From Thermodesulfovibrio sp. N1 (lineage in GTDB: Bacteria > Nitrospirota > Thermodesulfovibrionia > Thermodesulfovibrionales > Thermodesulfovibrionaceae): a DNA stretch of 37,542 bases. Under the pieces are notes generated by a model. It had not been told where the DNA came from and ran no database searches. It saw only the letters and a list, made by a program, of their open reading frames with translations. The stretch lies in the NCBI RefSeq assembly GCF_001707915.1, contig NZ_MAVV01000015.1, forward strand, positions 1 to 37,542. The letters are read 5' to 3'. Below, one piece after another: positions 1-9,236 of the stretch; positions within the stretch are counted from its first letter, which is position 1; each line of letters begins with the position of its first letter. A program made the position numbers and the translations under genes.

Positions 1-30
1 TTTAATATTTATTAATTTAAAAAGTCAAAC

Positions 31-378
31 TTATTTCTTTTGTTGTAATTCAAAGGCTTTTTTTGCAGTTTCTGCTGCTGCCTGTGCCTTCTGAGCCGCG
101 TTATCAGCACGAAGTGAAGCTGCCTTTGACTCTTTTACTGCATCTTCTGACTTTTTTAATGCTTCCTTTGCTGTCAAATTAACAGAATCTACCTTTGAAT
201 CAACATTTTTTATATCTGTTCGAAGAGAGGAGATATCATTATTCATTTTTTCAAGTTGTTTTTCAATTCTTTCAAGTCTTTGATTGATAGGATCGGTCTG
301 CTCTTTAACATATTCCTTTGTTGCACATCCAGTTAATAAAATCAAACAGGAACTAATTAGGATAAATAATTTCTTCAT
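31..378 (-). CDS. small alanine-rich coiled-coil outer-membrane lipoprotein (Lpp-like)
   Basis: A 115-residue protein with a lipoprotein signal: Lys-Lys, a hydrophobic stretch, then the lipobox LTGC, so Cys18 would be lipidated. The rest lacks membrane segments and looks like one long helix: a charged heptad-like region (residues 28-70) followed by an Ala/Lys-rich tail resembling the alanine-zipper Lpp or murein-lipoprotein type. It ends in QQKK; a terminal Lys is what Lpp uses for peptidoglycan linkage, though that attachment is inference here. A GGAGGTG ribosome site lies just upstream of the ATG. It is transcribed divergently from the DUF4390-ntrYX genes. The fold class is fairly secure; the exact role is not. 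Confidence 0.75.
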   Translation of the reverse strand: MKKLFILISSCLILLTGCATKEYVKEQTDPINQRLERIEKQLEKMNNDISSLRTDIKNVDSKVDSVNLTAKEALKKSEDAVKESKAASLRADNAAQKAQAAAETAKKAFELQQKK

Positions 379-444
379 TTTTACACCTCCAAATTTTTAA
401 TTAGTTTTATCACAGACATCAAGAAAAAGTAAAGTAAAAAGTAA

Positions 445-450
445 TATAAT
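445..450 (+). promoter_or_regulatory. -10 box (TATAAT) of the DUF4390-ntrYX operon
   Basis: TATAAT lies 9 bases before the ATG at 460. No Shine-Dalgarno sequence is visible and no good -35 was found. The spacing predicts a leaderless or nearly leaderless transcript. Confidence 0.4.
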
Positions 451-459
451 AAATTCATT

Positions 460-1011
460 ATGAGATTTCCAGTTAAAATATTTTTACCTCTGCTACTAAT
501 TTTTATAAACTTCAGCAATGCCTTTGCAATTGAAGATATGGAAATAAGCATTAACAGAATGCAAAACTCAATCGAAGTAACAACGCATATTATTCCTTCA
601 AAAGAATTTATTGATGATTTTAAGGAAGGTCTCAGCAAAAATCTTTTCATCTTAATTGAATTTTACAGAAAATGGTCTATTATACCCGATGAATTTATAT
701 CTGGCGTTCAAATTCAGAGAATTTTTATATCTGATCCAATTAAAGAGGAGTTTATTGTAAAGAGTATAGAAGGACAAATTTTAAGAGAGAAAAAATTTAA
801 AAATTGGCAGGATGCTTTAGAATGGGGTTTGAAAATTAATCCTGTAAAAGTTGTAGAAATAAGCAATTTACAAAAAGGTAAATATTATGTAAAGGTTACT
901 GTGGAGTCAAACATAAAACAACTTCCATCAGTTCTTGAACATATTTTATTTTTTATACCAAAGTATGAGAAAAAAATAATTAAAGAATCAGAAAGTTTTA
1001 GACTGCCATGA
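460..1011 (+). CDS. DUF4390 family secreted protein
   Basis: A 183-residue protein with an N-terminal signal peptide (hydrophobic run at residues 5-22 ending NAFA) followed by a soluble beta-rich domain with no cysteines or recognisable catalytic motif. It matches the DUF4390 pattern (charged central part, a conserved 'W' region, and a C-terminal 'FF.P' element, here FFIPKYEKK). Its end overlaps the start of the following NtrY-like kinase by 4 bases, and DUF4390 proteins are typically found directly upstream of ntrY homologues, which supports the call. It probably acts in the cell envelope together with the kinase; no biochemical function is known to me. Confidence 0.7.
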   Translation: MRFPVKIFLPLLLIFINFSNAFAIEDMEISINRMQNSIEVTTHIIPSKEFIDDFKEGLSKNLFILIEFYRKWSIIPDEFISGVQIQRIFISDPIKEEFIVKSIEGQILREKKFKNWQDALEWGLKINPVKVVEISNLQKGKYYVKVTVESNIKQLPSVLEHILFFIPKYEKKIIKESESFRLP

Positions 1012-3005
1012 ATAATAAAGTAAAAAAATATTTTTTCCCTGTTTTCCTCACATTTTTACTTCTCGTTGTTTTAGGTTTTGAGGTATACCTTTTAAGACTT
1101 TCACCTGAACAGATTCCCACACGATTCATTATTGTATCTCTTTTTGTAATAAATATAATTGCCATAGTAACGCTTGCTTTTTTTGTAATAAGAAGTGTTG
1201 TTAGACTTTATATTGAAAAACACAGAGAAGTACCAGGTTATAGATTTAGAATAAAGATAGTTACTATTTTTGTTGGTTTAGTAATGATTCCTTCTATTCT
1301 ATTATTTGTCGCCTTCAGCGGAGTTCTTGAAAGTTCTATTGAAAAAATATTTTCTAAGTATAATAGAAAAGTAATTTCCAATGCTGTGGATGCTGTAAAG
1401 TTCTTTTATGATTTTGAAAAAGAAAAACTTTTGAGTATCCTTGAAGATTACGCAGAGGGAAGAATAAAAAATCTTCCAACAGGCATAACAATTCAAAGAT
1501 TAAATAGTCCATTAAATAATATGCCTGAAGTTTTTAAAGAAGCCTTTGAAGGGAAAAAATCAACTCAAATTTTATCTTCCTCTGAAGGAGATCAGGTTTT
1601 AGCAGCAATTCCATATAAAGGTGCCATCATGGTTGCAAAAATGAATATTCCTTTGCACATTACGAAAAAAGTAGAGGAACTTAAATCATATAATGAGGAA
1701 TATTTGAAAGTTGGCTCACTAAGAAAGCCTGTAAAATCCAATTATTTAATGTTTCTTAGTTTTTTAAGCCTGATAATAATATTTCTGGCATTATGGGCAT
1801 CTTTAAAGATTTCTCAAGAAATTACAAACCCTCTAAAAGAGCTTGTTCAAGCCACTCAAAGGGTCTCGCAGGGAGACCTTAAAGTAAAGATTCAAACTAA
1901 AAGTTCAGATGAAATAGGTATTCTCGTTAATTCTTTTAATGATATGATAGAAAAACTTGATAGAGCTTATGTTGATTTATCAGAAAGAAATCTATTACTT
2001 GAAAGAATTCTTTCAAACATTACATCGGGTGTAATATTTGTTAATCCAGAAGGTTATATATTAACTATTAACAAAGCAGGTGAGGAAATTCTTCAGATTT
2101 CTAAGGAGCAAGCTAAAAATATGCATTATTCAAAACTTTTGGGACATATTGAATCTGAAGATTTAAAAAGTTTTATTAAAGAACTTTCTGGAGAAAGAAT
2201 AACAGAAATAATAAAGGATATTGAGATAACAATAAAGGGTGTGAAAAAGAAAATCAAGGCAAGAATTATATCTTTACGGGAAGATGAATTTGACAGGGCT
2301 ACTGGAATTCTTGTAGTTTTTGATGATATTACAGAAATAGTAAAGGCTCAACAGGCAATTGCATGGGAAGAGGTTGCAAGAAGGCTTGCCCATGAGATAA
2401 AAAATCCTCTTACTCCAATAAAACTTGCCACAGAAAGACTGATAAAAAAATGGAAAAATAGAGATGAAGATTTCGGTAAAGTTTTTGAAAAATCAACTCA
2501 GACAATAATCTCAGAGGTAAATTCTCTTAAAAATTTAATTGATACTTTTCAGAAATTTGGAAAGCTTCCTGAAATAAAAAAGGAACCAGTAAATCCTCTG
2601 AATCTTATAGAAGAAGTTACAGAACTTTATAGGGGATACAAAGATGTTAAGATAAATATCATATCCAATGAACCAGTTAAACCTGTTCCGCTTGATTACC
2701 AAGAGTTTAAAAGAGTTTTAATCAACATAATTGATAATGCCATAAAAGCAATGAATGCTAAGGGTGAAATAACAATATCTGTTAAACTAAATAATAAACT
2801 TATTATCGAAATTGCTGATACAGGAGAAGGAATTGATGATGAAACAAAGGAAAAGTTATTCTTACCATATTTTTCAAGGAATAAAGAAGGTACAGGACTT
2901 GGACTTGCAATTGCAAGAAAAATTGTAACTGAACATGGAGGAAAGATCACTGTTGAAGATAATTATCCAAAGGGATCTATATTTAGAATAGAGGTGCCTA
3001 CTTGA
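1008..3005 (+). CDS. ntrY: NtrY-like membrane sensor histidine kinase
   Basis: A 665-residue kinase. The N-terminus holds several membrane helices (about residues 8-30, 40-65, 85-110) with a following extracytoplasmic region and a further helix near 247-267. Next come a HAMP linker (about 268-325), a PAS domain (about 330-440), a HisKA domain with the phospho-acceptor motif RRLAHEIKNPLTPIK (His near 463), and a HATPase domain with NIIDNAIKA (N box), DTGEG (G1) and GTGLGLAIA (G2). The layout is that of NtrY. It overlaps the response regulator gene by 4 bases, so the two surely form a pair. The signal sensed is not evident; in other bacteria NtrYX responds to nitrogen or redox state. Confidence 0.85.
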   Translation: MNNKVKKYFFPVFLTFLLLVVLGFEVYLLRLSPEQIPTRFIIVSLFVINIIAIVTLAFFVIRSVVRLYIEKHREVPGYRFRIKIVTIFVGLVMIPSILLFVAFSGVLESSIEKIFSKYNRKVISNAVDAVKFFYDFEKEKLLSILEDYAEGRIKNLPTGITIQRLNSPLNNMPEVFKEAFEGKKSTQILSSSEGDQVLAAIPYKGAIMVAKMNIPLHITKKVEELKSYNEEYLKVGSLRKPVKSNYLMFLSFLSLIIIFLALWASLKISQEITNPLKELVQATQRVSQGDLKVKIQTKSSDEIGILVNSFNDMIEKLDRAYVDLSERNLLLERILSNITSGVIFVNPEGYILTINKAGEEILQISKEQAKNMHYSKLLGHIESEDLKSFIKELSGERITEIIKDIEITIKGVKKKIKARIISLREDEFDRATGILVVFDDITEIVKAQQAIAWEEVARRLAHEIKNPLTPIKLATERLIKKWKNRDEDFGKVFEKSTQTIISEVNSLKNLIDTFQKFGKLPEIKKEPVNPLNLIEEVTELYRGYKDVKINIISNEPVKPVPLDYQEFKRVLINIIDNAIKAMNAKGEITISVKLNNKLIIEIADTGEGIDDETKEKLFLPYFSRNKEGTGLGLAIARKIVTEHGGKITVEDNYPKGSIFRIEVPT

Positions 3006-4375
3006 AGGGAAAAATTTTAATAGTTGATGATGAAAAAGGAATTCTTGATACCCTTGCGGATATTCTTGAAGATGAGGGATACGATGTTTTTTTAACAGAT
3101 GATGCAGAGACTGCTTTAGAGATACTCGAAAAAGAGGAAATAGATTTAATTTTTCTCGATGTATGGCTTCCAAAAATGAGCGGAATTGAGGCAATAAAGA
3201 AGATAAAAGAAAAAGATTCAGATATTCCTATTATTATGATTTCAGGACATGGCAATGTAGAGATAGCTGTGGAGGCTATAAAACTTGGTGCCTATGATTT
3301 TCTTGAAAAACCTCTATCAATGGAAAGAGTTATATTAACTACTGAAAGGGCATTACAATTTAAAAATCTTGAAAGAGAAAACATAAAGCTTCGTAGCAGT
3401 GTAGATAAAAAATATGAACTTGTAGGTACTTCATCGGCAATGAAAAAAATAAAAAGTCAGATTGAACTTATTGCTAAAGGAGATTCAAGAGTTTTAATAA
3501 TAGGTGAAAGCGGAACAGGTAAAGAACTTGTTGCAAGAGCAATTCATTCACTAAGTAATCGCTCAAGGGCTCCCTTTGTAGAGGTAAATTGTGCTGCAAT
3601 CCCTCAGGAATTAATTGAAAGTGAACTATTCGGACATGAAAAGGGAGCCTTTACAGGTGCTATAGAAAGAAAAATCGGTAAATTTGAGCTTGCCAACGGA
3701 GGAACTCTTTTTCTTGATGAAATTGGTGATATGTCATTACTTACACAGGCAAAATTACTAAGAGTAATTGAAACGCAAAAGTTTCAAAGAGTTGGAGGCA
3801 CCAGAGATATAACTGTTAATGTAAGAATTATCTCTGCAACCAATAAAGATCTTTTAGAAGAGATTAAAAAGGGGAATTTCCGAGAGGACCTTTATTACAG
3901 GCTCAATGTAGTTCCTATTTATATTCCTCCTTTAAGGGAAAGAAAGGAAGATATCCCCGAGCTTATTAGATATTTTATTGATGAATTTAGCAAAGAAAAG
4001 GGATGGAAAGTAAAAACCATAGATGATCAAGCAATTAAGATACTTCAGAATTATGACTGGCCTGGTAATATTCGTGAATTAAGAAATGCTGTAGAAAGAC
4101 TTATGATTATGACTGTTAATGAAGTAATAACTTTGTCTGATATTGAGAGTACTGGAATTATAGGACAAAGTACAAAGGATGAGAGTTATTTTAAATATAA
4201 AACTTTAAAAGAAGCAAAAGATGCCTTTGAAAGGGATTTTTTAATACGAAAACTTAAAGAAAATAACTGGAACATGACAAAGACAGCTGAAATTATCGGA
4301 ATTGAAAGAAGTAATCTATACAAAAAAATAAAATCCCTTGGCATATCTTTACCTAAAGAATTTTCAGAAACTTAA
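3002..4375 (+). CDS. ntrX: NtrX-like sigma-54-dependent response regulator
   Basis: A 457-residue regulator starting at a TTG codon that overlaps the kinase stop; the TTG start is supported because the receiver domain begins at once (KILIVDDE). Domains: receiver at 1-120 with phospho-acceptor Asp53 (LIFLDVWLP) and the Lys of EKP; AAA+ sigma-54 activator domain at about 140-370 with Walker A GESGTGKE, the sigma-54 loop EKGAFTGA, Walker [11 protein letters not shown] and an arginine-finger region; Fis-type helix-turn-helix at about 410-450 ([19 protein letters not shown]). It should activate sigma-54 promoters when phosphorylated by the adjacent kinase. No sigma-54 (-24/-12) promoter was recognised inside this window. 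Confidence 0.88.
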   Translation: MKGKILIVDDEKGILDTLADILEDEGYDVFLTDDAETALEILEKEEIDLIFLDVWLPKMSGIEAIKKIKEKDSDIPIIMISGHGNVEIAVEAIKLGAYDFLEKPLSMERVILTTERALQFKNLERENIKLRSSVDKKYELVGTSSAMKKIKSQIELIAKGDSRVLIIGESGTGKELVARAIHSLSNRSRAPFVEVNCAAIPQELIESELFGHEKGAFTGAIERKIGKFELANGGTLFLDEIGDMSLLTQAKLLRVIETQKFQRVGGTRDITVNVRIISATNKDLLEEIKKGNFREDLYYRLNVVPIYIPPLRERKEDIPELIRYFIDEFSKEKGWKVKTIDDQAIKILQNYDWPGNIRELRNAVERLMIMTVNEVITLSDIESTGIIGQSTKDESYFKYKTLKEAKDAFERDFLIRKLKENNWNMTKTAEIIGIERSNLYKKIKSLGISLPKEFSET

Positions 4376-4389
4376 AAAGGAGAAAAAAA

Positions 4390-5736
4390 ATGTTTACAGT
4401 AGTTATTGTTGGTAGACCCAATGTGGGTAAATCAACGCTTTTTAATAGATTAATTAAATCTAATCAAAAAATTAAAGCTATTACAGATAAACTCCCAGGT
4501 GTAACAAGAGATATAAATTATGGATTAGCAAAATGGGATGATAGAGAATTTAGCGTTGTTGATACAGGCGGATTTTTCCCTGATGAAAAGGCAGAGGATA
4601 TTATTCAAAAACAGATGCTTGAACAGGTTAATATGGCAATATCAGATGCAGACCTTATCATTCATCTTCTTGATGGAAAGGAGGGATTACTTCCCTTTGA
4701 CATAGAGATAGCAAGAAGACTTAGAAATACTGGAAAGGATATTATATGGGTAATTAATAAAATAGATAACCCTTCAAAGCTTAACATAATATTCGATTTT
4801 TACCCCATAGGAACAGATGAATTTGTACCTGTCTCTGCAATTACAGGATATGGAATAGAAGAACTAATTGATAAAATTTTAGAAAAAATTCCAAAACACT
4901 ATGAAGTCAAACTTGAAACAGAAAAATTGCCTAAAATTGCCATTGTTGGCAGACCTAATGTGGGTAAATCAACAATTATCAATGCTTTACTTGGTAAAAA
5001 AAGAATGATTGTAAGCCCTATTCCCGGAACAACAAGAGATGCTGTTGATGCTATATGTACTTACTATGGAAAAAAATATTTATTCATCGATACAGCAGGA
5101 ATAAAAAGGCTTTCTTACTATAAAAATGAAAGAACACAAATAGCCTATGTTGAAAAACTTTCATATTTTAAGGCTTTAAGAAGCATAGAAAGAGCAGATA
5201 TTGCAATCCTTGTAATTGATGCAACAGAGGGTATTGTTAATCAGGATCAAAAAATTGCAGGAATAGTGGCAGAACAAAAAAAGGGATTGATTTTATTAAT
5301 AAATAAGTGGGATTTAATACCTAATGAAGAGAAAGACAATAGGGTAAAATTTTTTAAGAATGAAATAAAGCGTAAGTTATGGTTTGTAGATTATGTTCCC
5401 TATTTAACTGTTTCTGGAGAGGATAAGACAAGACTTACAAAAATATTTCCTCTTATTGATCAAATATTAGAAGAATATCACAAAAGAGTATCCACCTCAG
5501 AGTTAAATAAGCTTTTTAGCCAGAAATTAAAGGATGCAGTTCTTTCTTCTCATGGAAAAGAATTAAGATTTTATTATATTACACAGGTCGGTATCAAACC
5601 TCCTACTTTTGTGACCTTTGTAAATGATGAATCCGCAGTTAAACAACATCATATAAAATTTCTCGAGAATTTATTAAGAGAAACTTTTGATTTTAAATAC
5701 ACTCCCTTGGAAATAAAAATAAAACAAAGAAAGTAA
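4390..5736 (+). CDS. der: ribosome biogenesis GTPase Der (EngA)
   Basis: A 448-residue tandem GTPase. Domain 1 begins VGRPNVGKSTLFN and has DTGG and NKID; domain 2 (from about residue 180) repeats GRPNVGKST, DTAG and NKWD. The last 80 or so residues form the KH-like domain typical of Der, ending in a basic tail (KIKQRK). Two G domains plus a KH domain is unique to Der, which helps 50S subunit maturation. A good AAAAGGAG ribosome site precedes the ATG, 14 bases after the ntrX stop, so it is probably read with ntrYX. Confidence 0.95.
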   Translation: MFTVVIVGRPNVGKSTLFNRLIKSNQKIKAITDKLPGVTRDINYGLAKWDDREFSVVDTGGFFPDEKAEDIIQKQMLEQVNMAISDADLIIHLLDGKEGLLPFDIEIARRLRNTGKDIIWVINKIDNPSKLNIIFDFYPIGTDEFVPVSAITGYGIEELIDKILEKIPKHYEVKLETEKLPKIAIVGRPNVGKSTIINALLGKKRMIVSPIPGTTRDAVDAICTYYGKKYLFIDTAGIKRLSYYKNERTQIAYVEKLSYFKALRSIERADIAILVIDATEGIVNQDQKIAGIVAEQKKGLILLINKWDLIPNEEKDNRVKFFKNEIKRKLWFVDYVPYLTVSGEDKTRLTKIFPLIDQILEEYHKRVSTSELNKLFSQKLKDAVLSSHGKELRFYYITQVGIKPPTFVTFVNDESAVKQHHIKFLENLLRETFDFKYTPLEIKIKQRK

Positions 5737-5760
5737 ATTTTTATGTTAAAATATAAAACT

Positions 5761-6732
5761 ATGCAGACTATATTAGTTACAGGAAGTGCTGGTTTTATAG
5801 GATGGGCAACATGTGATTTACTTTTAAAAAAAGATTTTATAGTTATTGGAATTGATAATATCAACGATTACTATGACCCAAAAATAAAAGAATTAAGATT
5901 GAACTCTTTAAAAAAATATGAAAATTTTATTTTTTACAAGGGAGACATTGAAGACCTGGATACTTTAAGGAAAATCTTTAAATCCCATAAAATAGAGGGA
6001 ATCATAAATCTTGCTGCAAGAGCTGGAGTAAGAGCATCTGTAGAAAATCCATGGGGATATCTTGACACAAATGTAAAGGGAACAATCAATCTTCTGGAAT
6101 GTGTTAAGGATTTTAATGTAAAAGTTTTTGTTTTAGCATCAACTTCAAGTGTCTACGGAGATACAGATAAGATTCCCTTTAAAGTCTCTGATTTTACTGA
6201 TAAACCCCTTGCACCTTATCCAGCATCAAAAAAATCTGCTGAATTATTCTGCTATAGTTATCACTATCTATATGGAATAAATACAATAATTCCAAGATAT
6301 TTTACAGTATATGGTCCCTTTGGTAGACCTGATATGAGTATTTTTAGATTTATAAAAAAAATAGACTCTGGTGAACCAATTACTGTATATGGCGATGGTA
6401 GACAAAAAAGAGATTTCACCTTTATTGAAGACATTGCAGAAGCAACAGTATCATGTCTTAATCTTGAAGGTTTCAAAATTTTAAATCTTGGTAATGACAA
6501 TCCAGTAGAACTTATTTATGTTATCAATCTAATTGAAAAACTTCTCGGTAAAGAAGCAGAAATTCAATGGCAACCAAGACATCCAGCAGATATCTTTGCT
6601 ACATGGGCAGATATAACAGAAGCAAAACAATACATTGGTTGGATTCCAAAAGTATCTATTGAAGAAGGAATAAGTAAAACAGTTCAGTGGTATAAAGAAT
6701 ATAGAGATTTGTTAAAAGACATAAAGATATAA
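5761..6732 (+). CDS. NAD-dependent sugar epimerase, UDP-glucuronate 4-epimerase type
   Basis: Short-chain dehydrogenase/extended-SDR enzyme of 323 residues from this start. The Rossmann glycine motif GSAGFIG comes directly after MQTILVT, as is usual. Catalytic residues are visible: STSSVYG (Ser/Thr) and YPASK (Tyr-x3-Lys). The DNINDYYD signature after the second strand is typical of UDP-glucuronate 4-epimerases, so it probably makes UDP-galacturonate for surface polysaccharide; related 4-epimerases cannot be excluded. An in-frame ATG exists at 5743, but it would add six residues not expected in the family. A TAAAAT box at 5747-5752 lies 8 bases before the 5761 ATG, so I prefer 5761. The gene follows der closely. 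Confidence 0.82.
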   Translation: MQTILVTGSAGFIGWATCDLLLKKDFIVIGIDNINDYYDPKIKELRLNSLKKYENFIFYKGDIEDLDTLRKIFKSHKIEGIINLAARAGVRASVENPWGYLDTNVKGTINLLECVKDFNVKVFVLASTSSVYGDTDKIPFKVSDFTDKPLAPYPASKKSAELFCYSYHYLYGINTIIPRYFTVYGPFGRPDMSIFRFIKKIDSGEPITVYGDGRQKRDFTFIEDIAEATVSCLNLEGFKILNLGNDNPVELIYVINLIEKLLGKEAEIQWQPRHPADIFATWADITEAKQYIGWIPKVSIEEGISKTVQWYKEYRDLLKDIKI

Positions 6733-6745
6733 GGAGGAATTAAAA

Positions 6746-7165
6746 ATGCAGAGAATTTTAGTAGCCCATGATGGCTCAAAAGCTTCAGACAAGGCATTAA
6801 GAAAGGCACTGGAGATCGCTTTAAGTATGAATTCATCTCTTACTGTACTTGCTGTTGTCCCAGAGCTCTATCTTACAGAACTTTCCGATGCTGACAGACA
6901 AAGAATAACTGAAGTTTTAACCAGAGAAACAGAAGATACAATGGAAAGAATTAGAAAATCTCTATCTGGTAAACCAATAGAGATTAAATTTCTTGTAAGA
7001 CAGGGCGATCCAGCTGAAAAAATACTTGAAACAGCTCATAAAATGAAAGTTGATTTAATTGTTACAGGTTCTCACGGAAAACACGGAACAAAAAAATTTC
7101 TTATTGGAAGCGTTTCTTCAAAAGTTGTTGAATACTCTAAATGCCCTGTTTTGGTTGTTAAGTAA
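6746..7165 (+). CDS. universal stress protein, UspA family (ATP-binding type)
   Basis: A 139-residue single Usp domain. It opens ILVAHDGS, and the C-terminal nucleotide motif G-x2-G-x9-G-S is intact (GSHG...GS at about residues 110-124), followed by SKVVEYSKCPVLVV. That places it in the ATP-binding class of Usp proteins, which form dimers in the cytoplasm. An AAGGAGG ribosome site sits before the ATG. Its last 8 bases overlap the end of the converging kinase gene. Confidence 0.9.
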   Translation: MQRILVAHDGSKASDKALRKALEIALSMNSSLTVLAVVPELYLTELSDADRQRITEVLTRETEDTMERIRKSLSGKPIEIKFLVRQGDPAEKILETAHKMKVDLIVTGSHGKHGTKKFLIGSVSSKVVEYSKCPVLVVK

Positions 7166-8207
7166 CAGAGGGAAAGTAAATATTAACTGTAGTGCCAGAA
7201 TCTTTTTTGCTTTTTATTTCTATATAACCGTTATGAGCTTCTACAATACCCTTTACAATTGTTAAACCTAAACCAAATTTTTTGGGATCTGTTGAAAAAA
7301 GAGGATCAAAACAGTGTTTGAGTGTTTCTTCATCCATTCCCTGTCCAGAATCTTGAATTTTAAGTAATACTTTGGAATTAACTTTTTCCGTAGATATTGA
7401 TACAACACCTTTCCCTTGAATGAAATTTTTGGCATTTTTTATTAATTCAATAATCAACTCTCTTATTTGTAAAGGATCCCCTTTTATTAATTGAGGTATT
7501 TCAGAAAGAGATGTCTCTAATATAATATCGTCTCCTAAAATTTCTTTAATCGTATTTTTTAATGATATTAAGAGATAATTTAAATTGAAGATAGCTTCGT
7601 TTGAAATAGAGGATTTTAGTTTTTTTAAAGCATTTACAAATTTTAATCCTTTTTCAGAGGCAATTATTAAATTATATAAATATTTCTGCATTTTCTCCTC
7701 TTTAATATTTTTTTCAAGTAATTGAGCAAAACCATATATTCCAGTTAAGATATTTGTGAGTTGATGAGTAAAGTTGGTTAAAATAGAATTTATTGCTTGA
7801 GATTCAATGGCTTCCCTATATTTTTCTTTTGCTATCTTAGTTTCTGTTATTTCTTTCCCTATTTCAAAGATCAGTTTCTTATTTTTACTGTATTTCAGTG
7901 GTATTGCAGTTAGTAAATAATATCTTCCCTCTGCAGATATCCTTTCATTGGTTTCTACCCTGTTAGTTTTTAATGCCTCATCGCATGGACAATTTTCGCA
8001 TACTTTATCTCTATGATGCCAAAGGGAGTAACATTTTTTACCAATTACTTTATCATATGTTTTGCCGAGTCTTTCTATATATGCTTTATTTGCCCAAAGA
8101 ACATTAAATTCTTCATCCAATAAAGAGAGATTATGTTCTATATTATTGAAAATTTCTGTTAAGTCTTCAGCGTTAATATCAAAATTGAAAATATTATTGG
8201 TTTCCAT
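7158..8207 (-). CDS. PAS-domain sensor histidine kinase (soluble)
   Basis: A 349-residue kinase without membrane segments. Residues 20-125 form a PAS domain with a cysteine cluster (CYSLWHHRDKVCENCPC), a pattern common in PAS domains of anaerobes and possibly able to bind metal or sense redox; that is inference. A HisKA-like helical region holds the likely phospho-acceptor FTHQLTNIL (about residue 148), and a HATPase domain follows with ELIKNAKNF, DSGQGMD and FGLGLTI. It overlaps the upstream diguanylate cyclase gene by 14 bases, so the two are co-expressed. No cognate receiver is adjacent. Confidence 0.82.
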   Translation of the reverse strand: METNNIFNFDINAEDLTEIFNNIEHNLSLLDEEFNVLWANKAYIERLGKTYDKVIGKKCYSLWHHRDKVCENCPCDEALKTNRVETNERISAEGRYYLLTAIPLKYSKNKKLIFEIGKEITETKIAKEKYREAIESQAINSILTNFTHQLTNILTGIYGFAQLLEKNIKEEKMQKYLYNLIIASEKGLKFVNALKKLKSSISNEAIFNLNYLLISLKNTIKEILGDDIILETSLSEIPQLIKGDPLQIRELIIELIKNAKNFIQGKGVVSISTEKVNSKVLLKIQDSGQGMDEETLKHCFDPLFSTDPKKFGLGLTIVKGIVEAHNGYIEIKSKKDSGTTVNIYFPSVT

Positions 8208-9063
8208 ATATAGAAACTCTGTCTTTGCCAGCTTTTTTTGCCTGATACATTGCTATGTCTGCTTTTTTTATTGCTTCATCTATATCCTCTCCTGGTTCAT
8301 AACTGTATGCGCCGATACTTACGGTTGTATTAATTGATTCATATTTTGGTATTTTTATTTGTTTTACTTTCTTTCTTAATCTTTCTGCAATATTATAAAT
8401 GTGATTTATTTCACATCTGTATAAAATAACTAAAAATTCTTCACCACCGTATCTTATTACTTCGTCAAATCCTTTTATATTAGATTTTAAAGTTTTAGCA
8501 ACATTTTTTAAGACAATGTCACCTACTGAGTGTCCATACTCATCATTTATTCTTTTAAAATTATCTATATCAATCATAAAAATGCATATTTTCATTTTAC
8601 TTTTTTCTATCTTTAATTTCAGAATATCTAAATAAATTCTATTGTTAAGCCCAGTTAAAGGGTCTATAAATACCACACCTGGAAAATGTTTTAAAAGATC
8701 TCTCATGCTAATTATTCCAACTAATTGATTATTTTTATCAATGACTGGTAAATGACTGATATTGTATTGATTCATTAGATTCATCGCAGTTATTAAATGT
8801 TGCGATGCTCTTATAGTTATCAATTTTGAATTATTTTTATTAAGTTTAATAAGTAGATCACTTATTTTATTAGTTGACAATGATAAATTAAAAATTTTAG
8901 GGATGTCTCTAAGCGTAAGTATTTGTACTGGAAATTTTTTATCATTGGTTATGATAACACTACCTATTCCTCTTTGGGACATCAATTCTAAAAGCTCCAA
9001 AATTGTATTTTCTGTTGAAAGGGTATAAACATTACTTACCATTACACTTTTTACAAGAATCAT
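8194..9063 (-). CDS. CBS-pair diguanylate cyclase (GGDEF)
   Basis: A 289-residue protein: two CBS domains (about 1-65 and 66-125, the latter with HLPVIDKNNQLVGIISMRDL), then a GGDEF domain (about 132-287). The active-site motif is YGGEEF, and the metal/substrate residues DIDNFKRIND are present, so it should make cyclic di-GMP. Five residues ahead of the active site the inhibitory RxxD site reads KGFD (Lys for Arg), so product inhibition may be weak. CBS pairs usually bind adenosine nucleotides, suggesting energy-dependent control (inference). The first gene of a two-gene unit with the PAS kinase. Confidence 0.87.
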   Translation of the reverse strand: MILVKSVMVSNVYTLSTENTILELLELMSQRGIGSVIITNDKKFPVQILTLRDIPKIFNLSLSTNKISDLLIKLNKNNSKLITIRASQHLITAMNLMNQYNISHLPVIDKNNQLVGIISMRDLLKHFPGVVFIDPLTGLNNRIYLDILKLKIEKSKMKICIFMIDIDNFKRINDEYGHSVGDIVLKNVAKTLKSNIKGFDEVIRYGGEEFLVILYRCEINHIYNIAERLRKKVKQIKIPKYESINTTVSIGAYSYEPGEDIDEAIKKADIAMYQAKKAGKDRVSIYGNQ

Positions 9064-9076
9064 TTTTGTTCCCTTA

Positions 9077-9105
9077 ATTGTATAAAGATTTTAAAATTAT
9101 ATCAA
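9077..9105 (-). promoter_or_regulatory. promoter of the CBS-GGDEF gene
   Basis: Reading the minus strand, TTGATA (9105-9100), a 17-base spacer and TACAAT (9082-9077). The expected start point is about 7 bases before the ATG at 9063, so the mRNA would be nearly leaderless. It sits back to back with the tRNA-Arg promoter. Confidence 0.6.
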
Positions 9106-9106
9106 T

Positions 9107-9136
9107 TTGTTTAAGTTACGGTCAATTTGGTATAAT
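9107..9136 (+). promoter_or_regulatory. promoter of tRNA-Arg
   Basis: TTGTTT at 9107-9112, an 18-base spacer and a perfect TATAAT at 9131-9136, ending 8 bases before the mature tRNA. The downstream selenoprotein gene may be read from the same promoter. Confidence 0.6.
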
Positions 9137-9144
9137 TTTTTCAA

Positions 9145-9218
9145 GCCCCCTTAGCTCAGTAGGATAGAGCACAGGTTTCCTAAACCTGGTGTCGCAGGTT
9201 CGACTCCTGCAGGGGGCA
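9145..9218 (+). tRNA. tRNA-Arg (anticodon CCU)
   Basis: A complete cloverleaf. The acceptor stem is GCCCCCT/AGGGGGC with discriminator A. The D arm is GCTC...GAGC, and the anticodon stem CAGGT/ACCTG holds the loop TTCCTAA, giving CCU, which reads AGG. The T arm is GCAGG-TTCGACT-CCTGC. CCA is not encoded. It lies 18 bases before the ATG of the DsbA-like gene. Confidence 0.95.
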
Positions 9219-9236
9219 TTTTAAAAGGAGGATTCT

